Positions 43,341-58,300 of a stretch of 64,000 nt of DNA are shown here, in pieces; within the stretch, counting starts at the first letter, position 1; each line of letters starts with the position of its first letter. Below the pieces are notes generated by a model, which worked only from the letters and a program-made list of their open reading frames with translations, had not been told where the DNA came from and did not search any database. The DNA comes from Angiostrongylus vasorum (Eukaryota; Nematoda; Chromadorea; Rhabditida; Metastrongylidae), in NCBI GenBank assembly GCA_018806985.1, contig JADANN010000076.1, positions 310,001 through 374,000 on the forward strand, given 5' to 3'. A program made the position numbers and the translations under genes.

Positions 43341-46300
43341 CTGGAAGAGAAGATTAGAAATTTATGAGCATTTTGTGGACAAGCCCTCGTACTTTATAAA
43401 TCTGTACATAGCTCCATAATATTTTTTGAGTTTTGCTGCCATGTTGTCAAAACCCTTAACTTTATTGTTCAATGTTAGTTGATCTTAATAGTCAGAAATA
43501 AACAAATAAATGATTAAGTAAATAAATGTATACTTCGATACTTGGACGGCCCATCACTGGTTGTGCGGGCCCCAGCATAATCTCCTTTTTTCGGAGTTTT
43601 GCTTGTTTAACCATTGTGGTTCCCTGGAGTCCGGAGGTCAGCCTAACCAAAGTCTGCCCCAGGTCGTCACCACCACAGGCAGTCACAGCACTTATGGATC
43701 AGAGGAAGATTTGTCACCATGCGACTACTTTGGTACCAGGACGGTAAGGGATCCTATTCTCAGTTTGCTCCTAGCAGGACTTAGGACTTCCTGGTGGGAA
43801 CGCCGGACTCCTTTTCAGCTTAGGAGACACTGCCAAGTGGATGGATCCCCCCCTATGTACATCGCAGTCAGACACTCAGGGACACCCATCCACGATGAGG
43901 CGGTAAACCGTTGGGAGGATATATATATAAGGAGGATATATGTATGTGCATGCTTTACAACGTCTCCTCAACGCCGACATCCTTCTACCTTACCGCTTTT
44001 TATCACAACAACAGTAGTATTTCGATTTTACACAACAACACCATGTTCTGTAGCATTCCATTTTACTAATCTTGGTATGGAACTTTATTGGAGATTGCAT
44101 CAATTAGCAATGCACCCAGCCGTCTCGATATTTTTTTTCATTTATAGACTGATACATAGGGAACAAGTATTACTGTCTGCTGATATTTCCAACTGGCTAG
44201 TGGTATTCATTGAAGTGAAAATGAAAGTCACTATTAGCTGCATGGCAAACGATTCAAAGCTGATATGGTACCCACTCATGGAAATTTCTTAGTATCGTCA
44301 GCAAACCTTCACATCCACTTGTCCTCTGAGTTCTGTGATAAACTCCGGATAGTATCTGCGCAACATATCGTTTGCATTTTCTGACATTTGAATTTTTTCA
44401 GGCTCACCAGTTGATTCCATTCGAGACGCCATATTTACCTGAAAACCACCAAGAAGCCGTATACAACACAAAATGGTCGTATTTCTTTCTGAAGACCGCT
44501 TTTTTTTCATGCAAACTCACACATAGAACTTGTATACTTAGATGGATCTGCTTCACTTTGAATTGTTTGAACCATGACGCACTTTTTATTTAACCACCCG
44601 GTTTGACAGGTTGATTTACGTAAAAACTGGGCTAAGACGTTGCAAGTCATTAATAGAAGAATTCGTCTACTTCTGTAGATCTGGAAAGGAATATAACCTT
44701 GCAGCTACGAAACTGCCGACCCATAGCACTACATTACTTGCTAAGCCTTTGAATAAAAATGTCGGACGCGTTTTTTAGCATGTGTGAAACTATTGAAGAA
44801 CAAACTTCCACTGCAAATCTCTCTTGGCCACATAGAGATATGTGGGAAGACATGATAAGACGGCAAACTGTTAGGGAGGGGTAAATCGTTTTATCGCTGT
44901 TTCTAACTTGTACTAATTAGATGAAAACTCCAAAATAGTGCATACTGCAAGATACTAAGCTAACCGTATCACCGAAGAGACAATATCTTGGAGCTGTGAG
45001 ACCAACAACTCCGGCAGCCACAGATCCGCAGTGATAACCAATGCGTATGCGAAGGCGACTGTTACGACGATGAGGAATCTCGAACTTTTTCAGGATCTCC
45101 ATAATTTCCAAAGCGGTGTCGGAAATATGCATAATGTGTCTGGTGCCATTTTCTTCCGGAATTCCCGAAACAACCATATAAGCGTCCCCAATAGTTTCGA
45201 CTTTGTAAGATTGATTCTTGCTGATGATGTCATCAAATTTGGTGTAGATTCCATTCAACATGTTGACCACCTCAAGTGGTGTCGATGTAGAGCATATTGT
45301 TGTGAAACCGACGATATCACTGAACATGACAGTAGCCAAATCGAACGTCCTCGGCGGTACAGAGCGACCAAGTTTCAGTTCATTAGCTACATACTTCGGA
45401 AGAAGTTGACTAAGCAACTTGTCGGCTCTTGCATTTGCGTCTTCCAGCATACCAGTGCGTTCTTGGACGAGTTTCTCCAGATTGTTAGCATACTGTTCCA
45501 TCATCCGCATCATTTGATCGACAAGCGAGCCTTTTACTTTCAGATAACTTTCAGTATTGAGTCGAACTCGTCGAATTGACGGACGAACTTCGGGATTTTC
45601 ATTCCAGCAATCCAACAACAATGCGACCAAATCTGGATGAATTTCCGATCTATCCTGTATAGACGGACGACAGACCTTTTCACCACTACTGACGTGTTCG
45701 ACCAATTCATCAATATTAGTCGAGCTGGGAAACGGTAGCGAACGAAATAATATCTCGTACATCACCATTCCAAATGAGTAGATGTCGCCCATCTGTCGAC
45801 AAAACTGCGTTTGCTTTACCCATGTCTAAAAAAATCCTGTAATGAAAAAAAAAGAAAAGAAAATGGGCTGATTAAACAAGACTAATTTTTTGTTTATTAA
45901 GAGTAATGTATTCGGCGTTGATTAATCCTTGATTGATAAGCTGAGGATTAGAGTTAATCGAATGGAGTTAAATAAATGCATCGCCGGCCTATATAACTGG
46001 CTTAAGATGAATTAAGTCAGTGTTCCTATCGTCTCATACAAAGCCGGAGTCTGCGCAATCCGGTGGGGCGGAACGCTTATTTAGCTCGATTCGTGAAATG
46101 AATCTTGGAAGCGATCCGCATGTCTATTGCAGGGACACCTCTAACTTTAAAAATACCTCCCTGTTTATAAAATACGGAAATCAGTGGATCCAAAGCGGAC
46201 GGATAGTGCACAGGTAGTGTTACAGTTTATCATAAGCACGGTACTAGTTTAAGCTTGCCCCAATCAAACTAATTCGCTCATCACTCCGAAGTCGGGAAAA

Positions 46301-49300
46301 TGGTAACAAACTTGTCCATGTCCAACCCACATCTTCAAATCCACGAAGAAACGCTTTAACACAGCTATCCAAGGATTCAAGTGAAAGTGGGCTCGACCAG
46401 CATTCACTGACATCCATAACAAAGACAACAATAATCAAGCAGGTTAAAAGATAAAAAGAAGGGTAAAACTCTAGGCGTTGTTAATCTCCGAGGAATGCGC
46501 CATGGATTTGTCTTTATTTGGCACCGTTAAATGCGTATTTCTTCTATACAATGATACTCGGTGGCCTACTGATGTATCTAGTCAGTGCTGCTATCCTACC
46601 AGACAATTCTGGTGACCCTGGAGGTACGGAACGCTTGGTGAGCTTGCTGCACGGGATCGCACCGATATGTATTGCAGGGCGCCTCTAACCACTGCGATAC
46701 ACGCGCACCTTGAAGATGGGTTATGTTTAAAAAATGCATCCAAACTCGACAAAGTTTTAACTTTTTATTTACTGCCTAATTTTTTCATCGTGTGGTATGT
46801 TGCGAAATATAACAGCAATGATGCTGAGATATGAGCAAAACTCGGAACTTCACAAAGACTTGGACTCCGCATTACCCTCAAATGGGAATCACGTGCTATC
46901 TCCTACACCTACCGAGAGTCTTGCTTTGTCTTTCTTCCTGGTTTCAAATTCAGCAATTTCTTATCCCAACGAAGAAAAGTTGTTGATAAAGAACTCCGTG
47001 CTTTCAGTGAAAATGAGTACTAAATCGTTCATACCTGCTCGACGCCTCGCAATCGATTCAGTGCCCGATTCTTCAACAGTTCAGGTGACTGGTAAAGAAC
47101 ACCTGAAAATTTTAGCTCCTCAACTGTGTACGGTTATCTCCTTTTCAAAGGTTTTGTGTTCACTGGCTGCGCTTATTCGTTTCACACACTACTTTTTTGT
47201 CCATTTATTTAAGTTATTTGTGCCATTGATTCAATTTAAACTATACATAACTTTAATGACGTTGAGATATTTGCAAAACTCCGACCGCAGGTGTATGCGG
47301 TGAGCAACGAACGCGCTATTACCCTTTCCTGGGGCTAACGCATTCAGCACCACACCATACTGGGTCATTCGTTTCGCCCTGTCTCTCAGCTAGTTCTATT
47401 GATCAGTGCCATCGGCAATCACCCGTCAGCGGGATTGACATACCTCACGGAACTACAAGTGATACAAGTGATGCAGATGAATAATAGTAGCATAATACCC
47501 TGCCGGTAAAATTGTAGAGACCGAAAATGAAAAGTGAACATTGTGATTTCGACTACAGCTCCAGTTTAACTGGGTTCAATGCCGATGTGGGCTTCTCAGA
47601 TCAATCTCGTTGACGTATGATTGCTGATGGCACTGATCGATAGAACTAGCTGAGAGACAGGCGAAACGAAAGACCCGTATGGTGTGGTGGTGAGCGCGCT
47701 ACTCCTCGGAAAGGACAATAGAGCGTTCGTTCCCCACCGCAGACACCTGCGGTCCGGAGTTTTGCAAATATCTCAGCGTCATTAAAGTTATTTTTCGCAA
47801 TACATACCCTGCCGCTAAAAAAAAGAGTAGGCAGTAAATAATAAGTCGAAATTAAACTATACATATTTTAGCAGATCAGACACCACACTAGAGCTAACAT
47901 GGCCACGCTTCCAAGGGGGAAGTGAACTCTGTCAGCATTCAGCAACTTTCATGAAAAACAGAAAACGCTTCCCCAAATTCATACTGAAATCCGAAAGCCT
48001 TCGTGGGAGGCAGGATATAAGAGAACGAATGAAGTAATGAAGAAGTGCTGGGATCGGCATAATCTAGAAATTCTGCTCCACTAAGAATCTAAATGTGTCT
48101 AAGCAAGTAGTTCTTAATTCGTAGTAACTTATCAGTAACAACAGCAAGTATTGTGCAGATCCCAGCAATTCTCTCCCTTTTAATTCCTTTCAGGTGTGCT
48201 TTCTGCCACTGCTTGCGGACGGATTTGATAGCCTTCATGAATGTCTTTTAATGGTGATGGATTAGATTCTAGGATAGTTGTGCTAAGACGTTCCGAAGTC
48301 TTGACTACAGGCCGCCGCCATCCTGTCTGAATAGAAGAGAGCTCAGACAAGTCCAGTACGAATTTTTCTGCTCTCGGACGGGCGAAAGTCTTAGTTGAGC
48401 AAAGGTGGGGTCCAAGCAAAAGACCTGCACACATTGTTGAACGCAAGCCGTTTGTAACAAGTTAACTTTGCATAGTATTTATTTCTTTAGTTCACATGTC
48501 TCCCTGTCCGACCAAGAATCGGGTGATATTAGCAGATACGAATAAAATCTCTAACCTCTCATTATTTCTTTCTACGAGTAGCTCATTGTACTCTAATAGG
48601 GGGCTAAATTTAATCTTAACGGTGTACTTCCGTATGGAAATGTTGAACTGGTCTCCAGCGAGGCAATCGGGTTGAGAAAGTTAACCGCTGTTGTATATTT
48701 ACGAACTTCCTACATACACGATGAACGAGTAAGCAAGTGGGGGATGTTTCGAAAGTTTATTTCGTCACATCTACTTCTTAGAATGAATTAGAATACTGCT
48801 CATTTACCCAGAAGTACACAATACTCAAACGTTGCAAATGAAAACAAAAAAAATGATATTTTAACAAAGAATAAAAAATACTTGTTTTTTTGTAACGAGC
48901 CGCTTTTCCCCTCTTCATCGTTATCTTTGAGCAATTCAGTCGAAATTAAACCTTGCTTTTCCCATCGTTCCAGACAGTTAGCAATTCCTAGAAGTTGACG
49001 GATTTATCACATTTTTGATCTGAGAGTTGACGGCTTATGCCTGAATTGTTCCATGTTTTTTTTCGTATTTATCGATATCTATCAATAGGCTCCTCCCAAC
49101 GGTTTACCGCCATCGTGATCGGGAGGTGTTCCTGGGTGTCGGACTGCGATGTACAGAGGGAGGGATTCGTGCTTCTCGGCCGGGCCTCCCAAGCTGAGAG
49201 ACCCTCACTTTAAGAACTTAGAGTACAACACGAAGAATAAATAGCACTTCAGTATAACAGAACAAAAATAACGTAGAAGATCTTTGTTGGTTACCGAAGT

Positions 49301-52300
49301 CTGTAAGTTTGATCATCCAGTTCCGATCAATAAGACATGCCCATGGAGTGAGTAATCCATGGTATCCGATGGGACTAGCGTGAAGATATTCCAAACCCTG
49401 AATCGGTCACTTCACATTTAATAGATGAATAAGCTCGTCATCTGGTATCAACTGATGGGATGGAACTAATGCACTGGTTCTAACACACATTCTTTCCAAT
49501 ATCCCAGTTAGTCACAGATTTTTTATTTGACAATTTTTTGTTCAATCGGTAGTTCGTATCACACAGATCTCATGCCAAATACGGTTCGTAAGAGCCATTC
49601 TCTCAGTTCACCAATTTGCAGGAAAACTTTTTCTCAAACCGTTTTTTTCTATGCAAACCGCGTACCCTGAGGAAGGTTAGGTGCATTCACGTACGTGTTT
49701 AATGAAGTGCGCAGGAGAATTTTCAACCCTTCTAATACAGAGAAAAAAGGAAAACTCGCAGAAAGGGAAGTCTGTAGAAGCAAAGCTATTGGCAGTTCTA
49801 ACTACATACTGAACAAAATAGAATGCTCGTATACATACTGTCCAGGAGAAAACAAGTAGAATTTACCAACAGTTCTTGAGTAAAAAGAAAACACCAAACC
49901 CGTAGCACTCACCAAAGTGATGTCTCTTATGAAGGCACCATGAAACTTTGCATCCAACACCAGGTCGGAATTATAGATAATGTCCTCAACAAATGAAATC
50001 ACACTGGGAACGATATTGCACTAAATGGGATATTCCTGGAGCATTTTTGGCCTCACCTGTACAGTACCACGTGAACAAAATTTCCAGAGTAACACCATCT
50101 CATCTTTTTCATTGAACGACATACCCAGGAACGGATTGATATTGTCATGGATGGATTGCTTTATCTAAATAAGATGTGTAGAACGACTTAGGGACTCCAT
50201 TATTCTGAAAATATCCATCGCAGTATGGGTGTTCATAGCAGTATGGATGCTGTAAAGGAAAAATTGAATTGTTCAGGTATTTAACATCAAATCATCGAAA
50301 GCGAGAATGATGGGACAGATCAGGTTAAAAGGTAGTACAAAGTAATATACGCCTTAAAAACATATTTTTCTCTGGGATGAACCAACCAGCGCTGTGAATG
50401 AATCCAGTTTTCATTTCAAGAATAGAATTTTCCTTAAAAAAACATTTTCCCCTACATATTTTAATCACTGTTAGTTAGGCTAGCTGATTTCCATACTCCT
50501 GAAGATTAAAAAGTTATCCGCTTTAGACCTTTCAGTCAGATTTTTCAGCACTGATCTTGAAAAATGCTTACTTGTACTCAATAATAAATCATAGTCAAAA
50601 TGCCTGCTTGGCTAGAGTGTCCTACATGGTTAGATGTGACAGCATACCAGAGTCAGGAGCTGCATATCGGACCGACTAAAGACGATTGGTCGGCGTTGAG
50701 GGTAGACGTGAAAAGATGCGTGTGTGTTGGTGCCTAGCACGGCATGGTGCTTTATGAGCGTTGACGTATTCGAAAGTTTCGTTCTTGTAGAACCGATCGA
50801 TAACTGCAAAGATGAAATCAGAAGTCATGTCCAATGGCACCTTTTTTTTAAACACGATCTGACATTACATATTATGGGGATTCCATCCGTTCTTGCGTTC
50901 AGTGGGTTTCATCGCACCTACCGTCCACGACAATCCTCGGGTTTGGTTATGGGTGCTGTTGTTATGTGAACATTTGGCTACTCTTTATGAATATCGTCGA
51001 GTAGTGATCTAGTTGACTAACCCTGAAGTCCTGGGAAAACCGAGCTAGGACATACCCAGGTCTTCATTACAGACGGTCGCCAGCTTTTGCGGTTTGGAAG
51101 GAGTGAGCTGATCTCAACAATTCAAGCATGAACTAACTTCCTGATATAAGGCAGAAGAGTTTGGTTGAAGCGAGGAGGTTGGAATAACGAAATTTCACGT
51201 ACTGAACAGCATCACTATCAAAGCTCTACCTGCACCTACAGAGATCTGGTCCCATCACAATTATAATGGGAAGTATTACGCAACCATCGTCATCGTTATT
51301 GGTAGGAGTGCGTGAAGCCCCCAAGGAAGAACGAGTAGTCCATCCTTTGGACTAGGGAAACTGGTACTGGACTTGTCTGAAAGGATAAAGACACTGATAG
51401 GATGTATAGGTAGGCTACTGCATATCATATAACGTATAACCCGAACATGCATTCAATCACCTCTAAGACGCTACGAATGCAGTCGAATGGGAGGCACATT
51501 CATAGGAACACCGAATACTTAGTCTTTTGGAATTTTTTCTTGAATATTATCATTCCTACAATGCGTCATCGTTTTGCCGAACCCGTAGGTGACACTGGGT
51601 GTCAAATCGCGTAGTACGCCTCGAATTTCGATATCCAACCTCGATTCTGACGCAAGCTAAGTTTGGTAATCCCGTGCGGAGAAAGCAAACCGGACGCGGA
51701 AAAGCAACTCATTGCCACTGCACTGCTCAAAGTACTAAAGAACCTCTTTCAAAAAGTACGTGGCTCCTAGTGTACTATAAAAACGTAGTCCAATGACCGG
51801 ATTTTTGCACTCGACAAAATCGCTTTACAGATACTGCTGCACGGTACCACATTGCCACATTAGAAGCAAACCATCATCAAAGACGACGATCGTGCGGTGC
51901 GTTGGAGGAACGAATTGAGAATATGCTGAGGTTCGCATTACTAGTGATTACGTGCAATCTCAAATGACTACAGATAAACACGGCCAATGATAGGGCAGAA
52001 GCTGAATTGCTTGGCGAGAACTGGATGTGCGTGACCGCAGTAATCAACCAATAAGCAGGCCCTCTGAATGTCACTGTACTGTTATACCATTGTTTCATAT
52101 CACTGTATCATCTTTTATGGGACGCTTGAAGATGTTGGTCATCAAGAGCATGGTGTTAGCTCGATTCCTCTTTAGACCAACCAAGCTTCTCATCTCTCCG
52201 AGGTCGAAAAATTGGTGCCGGACTTGTCTGCAAAAAAAATCACTCTCTGCAATCCATTTAGGAACGCTCCAGCTCGGCTATCTCAGGACTCCAGGGAAAA

Positions 52301-55300
52301 TTGCTTGACCAACATTCTATGACATTCAAGATGAAATGAATATCCTTAAGTTGTGCCCAAGCCACACGTAAAAGTTGAAAGATCTTCGTGGACAATGGAA
52401 GCGAGGAAACGAATCGAATGTGAGAAGCAGTGGGATCCGTACAGAAGAAGTGAAGACGGGTTGTATAAAAATGAAAAAAAAACATTATATTATTATAGAT
52501 TTGGGGGAAAAAAGAATGGACAAGAAGAAATGTCACACTTTGTTTTAGAAAGATCACTAGGACAATGTATCTTCGAAATAGAAGTTTTAAAAGACCACTT
52601 CAAATAAAATCTGCCAATATCACCTTACCATAGAACGAACTTCATCTTCGTTAACTACTCTGAAATCATCGCGATAAATTCTCCATGGCATTTTCGCTAA
52701 CGCGCGATTCTCGCTGAAATGTAAAAGCAATCATTATTGGGCAAAAGAAGGCTCCTTATCATAGAAGGCCGTGACATCGAATGAGGATCAAATCATACAC
52801 GGTTCATCAACTATGTCTGGAACGTACCATATTCTTACAATGATGAATACCCCTGCGATGATGGACAGCAATAGGAGGAACATTGAGCCAGCGATGATGA
52901 ACACTGTGTAGTCGCAACGTTCGTTGCGAAATCCACATGAAGGCTCATCCTGAGGCAGCGCACCGTCAGGAGATGGCCAAAACCCGGTTACAACTTCCGT
53001 GATTTGCTTAACGACGACGATAATGGTGGAAATTGTAGAATACTATTGTTTCGTGAACATTTTCCAGTACAACGTAAACACTTATATCAAGCTTAGTACT
53101 CTTAGTTGCAGACGATCTCACTCACCAAATCGACGCAGCCCGTTTTTGTTTTCAAACCGTCACATTTTTTCGATCAACTTCGGCTCGATCTCGTTGACTT
53201 TCCTTACTGTATCGCTGTTAGGCGGCACGTAGAAAACTATAACAAACCTCAGCAGTTTGTGTTCTCCGCTCTTTCTAAAACAGCAGTTCAACCCTTAACA
53301 CTAGACAAAGGAAGTCAACAGTTGCTAAAGACTTCTAGAAGCTGACAGCAATGAAAGCTTGTGGTGAATCATAGGAGCACATGAAACATAGTAATATACA
53401 AATTATAAAAAAATACAGTTACAAATTAAACATGGGCCGAAACAAAATCCCGTTTATCTTGCTCTTCATTAGCGATGAAATAAGTGTAGCGATAAAGCGA
53501 TGCTTAAGAAGGCCAGATCTAGAGGAATCGGCAGCGATAGTTGAAATACCACCGGATACTCTACGTCATCAGTTAGTTCGTAACCGCCTGTGGTGACCGT
53601 CTATGTGAAACACCAAATTGCGTAATTTGCCCTTACGGCAGAGAATTGCCTGAGTTCAGGTACGATATACCTGATTTCTTTGTAGTACTTGCGGAGACGA
53701 ATATATCGGTGAAACAGGCAGACTTTTATGTAACCGCATAAAAGAACACATAGATGGCAAACGAAAAGCCAAAACAAGGCACGCCACTAGGCACGCATAG
53801 GATACAAAAACATAGCGGAGAAGGTTTTGATGTAAAAGTCGCTATCATCGCACGGGAGAGTAAAACACCAACGCGCAAAAGTTTCTCGAGGCTTTTTGGA
53901 TAAATTCCAAAAACCCGAGAATGAATATTAGGGAAGAATGCCCTGAGATAACGCGTGATATAGTCCCGTATCTCAGAACTGATTTTTGATGAGGGGTGGT
54001 GCAGCAATCAACCATATGCGACTCTAAGCGGCTGTTCTTCCTTGGTGGAAAACAGATAAAAACGGTGGCTTTTTCGAGAAGCCGGTGGTCGTGTAATTAT
54101 TGTTCGGATTTTCATCTTTCTGTTTGCGTTGTTGAAGCGTTCGACCTAGTAAACTGTATATTAGTGTGCCTTTCCAGGCTCTGAAGAAGGCGATACTGCC
54201 GAAACGTCGACTACCATTGTGTTGTATGTGTTATATTTGTAAGGAAGTAAAGGTGTGCTGAATAACAACCTCGCGATTGCTGTAAAAAAGAGAACAACAG
54301 TAGTATACAAACATTTCGTGTCTCCAGGGCGATGGAGCAAAGTCTCAGAAATAATTCCACAAACATATAGGCACATGGATAACTGTAACATGTCTCAGCA
54401 ATTTGCACCATTCCTTCTTGCTAAAACATTAGCTCAGCCTACAAAATCCAAAGTAATTCCTGCAGAAGTACAAGATGACATTTAAGTGAGCTCGTTAATA
54501 GTGATGAGGAGGATTATTCAAGAAAAATGCGATAATGACTACGGTCAAACCCATGCATACTACTGACATTGAAGGCGTGATTTCGACTTTTTCTCTTATC
54601 TCTAAAGACAAATGATACTAGAGCAAATTGGAATTAATAATTCTACTGCACAGCCATCTGCAGAAGCTGCTCATTGCCCACACCGCCAATTCCCCAACAT
54701 CACTGGCCGCGTTCGTATCACCACTGTTAACTTAGAAGGATCTACAGATATAACAATGAAAGGCCAACCAAGCCAGGCGATTTGAAGACATCGTCACCAC
54801 TCCATCCGCAATGCGACAAAGAAAATCTTATAATTCTTCGCCAGAAGTAATATGCTGAAAGCACAGACGCTTCGAAAATTGGGGCATCGCTAAACGAAAA
54901 GTGCGTCAACATAGGAAATGATTACATCTCGTAGGAAATACTTCAATATTGACGAAGCACTGAAATGAAGGAACTATGAAAGTTTTTCAACAAATTCTTC
55001 TTTTAACAATCAGACTAACACGGAGTTGATAAAAACCATTTATTCGGCTAACGTTTCGACATTGTCGTCTTTTTTTCAGAGGCAGACTAATGATGGTCGG
55101 TTCAAAAATACTCCACAAATTTTTACAGATGGAAATCGTATTAGGGTTATGACTGCAGTATTTACCACAATAAAGGACAGGTAAGCCAATTTGGGGACTC
55201 GTAGAAACAAACATGAAACCCCGACTCCACTGATGAACCAGGGTAGGTGACCATCTCACTCATGGGCAATAACTTTCAAAATTTAGTGCCCTCGAACACT

Positions 55301-58300
55301 TTACGAGGCAAAGTAATGTCGTTGAGTCACAGCTACAACATATCTAATGTTGAGAAAAATGAAACAGCGAGTTGAACAAGAGTCTACCGCAGTGTTACTG
55401 CTCTTTCAAAGAGTGCTGAGGAGAGCTATGGCAACGTTTGTTGCCCACGCAACGAGAAAACCGTTACACACCATGTTTCTGTGATAGTGACATACAGAAA
55501 TGTGTTCTCTTCCTCTATTAGATAGTATCAACATGCAAAATTAATTTTTGTTCAGTTTTTGCTCGCACGAGAAGAGAACGTTTTGCTAAAAAATTGTCCC
55601 CGACAGATTAAAAAGAGATGATAATGTTGCTACCGAGCAGAATAAATTATGGTTAGATAGAAAGGAGTTCCTTTCAACGGTTTACCTAGTCATCGTGGCT
55701 AGGAGGTGTTCCTGGGTATCGGACTGCGATGTAAAGCGGGGATTCGTCCTTCCGACATGGTCTCCCAAGCTGAGAAGGAGTGCGGCGTTTCCATTAGGGA
55801 AGCCTAGCTAAGAGTAAACCAACACTAGGATCCACTCACCGTCTTGGTATCAAAGTCGCATGGTGGCAAATCTCCTCTGATCCACAAGGGCTGCGACTGC
55901 CTGTGGTGGTGAAGACCTGGGGCAGACTTTGGCCAGGCTTACCTCGGGACTCCAGGGAACTATAAACCAGCAAATCTCCGAAAAATGGAGATCATGCTGG
56001 GGGCCCGCACAACCAGTGAGGACGGGCTATTCAAGTACCAAGTATCAAGTAAGAAAGGAGTTGCGCGAAGGAGTACAAAGTATAATCAAACGGAAATCAG
56101 CTTTTAACCAACTACTTTTTACACAGTCTTCATCTTTTCCTTTCACTTGAACCCACTGCCATGAGAAACTATGAAAGCTCTTCCCTAACCCATTTAAGTT
56201 CAATTATACGTTCGTACACAACAAATTTCGAAAATACTCGCTGTGTCAGAGATAAACAAGAGTCTGTTATTGCACGTGCCAGATGGTCTTAATCGACAAA
56301 GTTCCCAAAAATAGTTGGCCAAACCAAAACAGATTAGTCAGTCATTAGTAACTTTGGGCGAAAACACTTGACTGATTACATGCTACTTCCAAAGCATATA
56401 TGTTCACATAGCTTGCTGTACCTGCATAAACCGGTGCCCGTTCTGCCAGATCGTCCATCATCACTGTTCCCGAACTCACTCCTGCGGCTGATACAAGACC
56501 TTAATTTCATACACTTCTCGAGGAGAAGGGGGATGATTAATTGAAACAGAAGCAAATAATAGGACTGCTAATCACAGGTGAACTACAGTGAAAAAAATAG
56601 GAGCTATTTAATTCACATTTTCAGTCAAAAGTTTTTACGATGATAAACAACAGTTTGTTTTACATAAAAAAAGTTAACACGTCTGGCATTGATTGATCCA
56701 TGAGGAATGCATCATACTTCGACTTCATGAAACATCGTTAGGGATGACCGAATGCACATTTGGGCAATACAACGCAAGTTTAGCACCACTTTTTCAACTC
56801 CGTTTCATAGGCCTAGTTAGTCTGACGAGCGAGATCAAGCTGACTAACACGTGCATCGCAGGGCGCTTTCAACCACTTCGCTAGACGTTCCTGAGTTTTA
56901 GATAGAGGGTTAATAAAATAAATTCTGCTTTATAGGATGGAGGGGCAGAAAGGAAATAATGAAAAGAGTGCGTATGCTAATGGAGTGATGCCACTTATGC
57001 TTTGGAGTAGGACAGAAGGGCCATAAGGTTGCTGCGGCATGTTATCCTGTCATGCTTGTTGGATATAGCTAGTTATCGATGTAGAGGAGGAGTTGTGAGT
57101 GAATTGGTTACATAACACATGGAAACTGCATAAAATATGAAAGGGATAAAATATTCGGGGTTGACCTACCCCTGATGGAAGCGCCGTGCACTCGACTTTC
57201 TCAAACACTGTTACAGGAGGTTGAATGCATATCTGGACTACTCAATGACTCGCGGTGGCCTATCGATGTAAAGAGTCAGTGCTGCTATCCTCCCAGACAT
57301 ATTTGGTGCCAATTTGCAGATTCCGGAGAGATGAACGGCTTTTGTGAGCGAACTGCGCGAAATTGAAACCGTGCGTATTGCAGGGCACCTCTAACCACTG
57401 CGCTACACGCGCCTCTCCGATTATAGACTACAGATATGCCATGATAATTTGTGCTCCTGTAGTAACCAGGAAATGCAATGCTACGTAGGTATATCTCAAA
57501 TTACATAAAGGAAAAAAAAGTCATTTTTGCAATACCGGGAAAAGTGATACGTCGCATTTGATTCCACACAAAACGCCCGTCTTCGTAAATTGTGAAGTTG
57601 TTGGTGATGTTCATCGATGTACGAACGGCAATGGCGTAAAGTCGCAATGCGTCATACAAATGAATGTAACCATAAATGTTCATCTGGAAGGATTTCAATC
57701 ACTACGGCGTAGAAGAAGAAGAACAACTAAGCACGCAGTGTTAAGAGTATGCTTTCGTGGCATTGAGTTTTAATCTGACCAAGCATTAAGTTGCTACCAC
57801 TTCCGCGAAATAGGTACACAGTTATTGTTTGATTTCACGAACTTCTCATCCCCAAATTCTGATTCAAAGGTAATCAGAAACAGCATGATGGTTGAACTGT
57901 GGATGGACATAAGAAGAGTACTACGAGGCAAACGATTTGACCACGTACTATGTCTAGGTCTTCCACAGACATTCCATTTGATTCTACTCGCTCACGAAAT
58001 GGCGTCACAAGCGTGTCATCGAATCCATTCACATCATCGATATGAAAAAGAAGCAAAAATCAGTTAAAATTCTTGATTGTACAAAGAACATGAAGAGCAT
58101 GCATGTGCCACTCATCCACTCTAGTATTCCTATTTCAGGTTCAATTTGGGAAACAGGTTATAATTTATGAGCACAACATAGCGATAATAACACGGGAGTT
58201 AGTGTTCTCCATTAAACCCTTGGGCAGTTTATCGCATGACATCAGGAATTTGGGATAGCCTAGGAAGGAAATCGCAAATATGTGTTTTGGCATGCAACTT

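Noticed and set aside
43561..44292. 243-codon plus-strand open frame, the longest plus-strand ORF
   Set aside because: Its first half is the 390-bp family D repeat and the rest is reverse gcy intron sequence; no domain, no splice context.
45031..45579. 182-codon plus-strand frame
   Set aside because: Antisense shadow of the 861-nt gcy exon.
50648..50803. Apparent 4-nt deletion in the reverse homolog of exon 14
   Set aside because: Careful reverse complementing showed 52 intact codons, the same as the forward copy.
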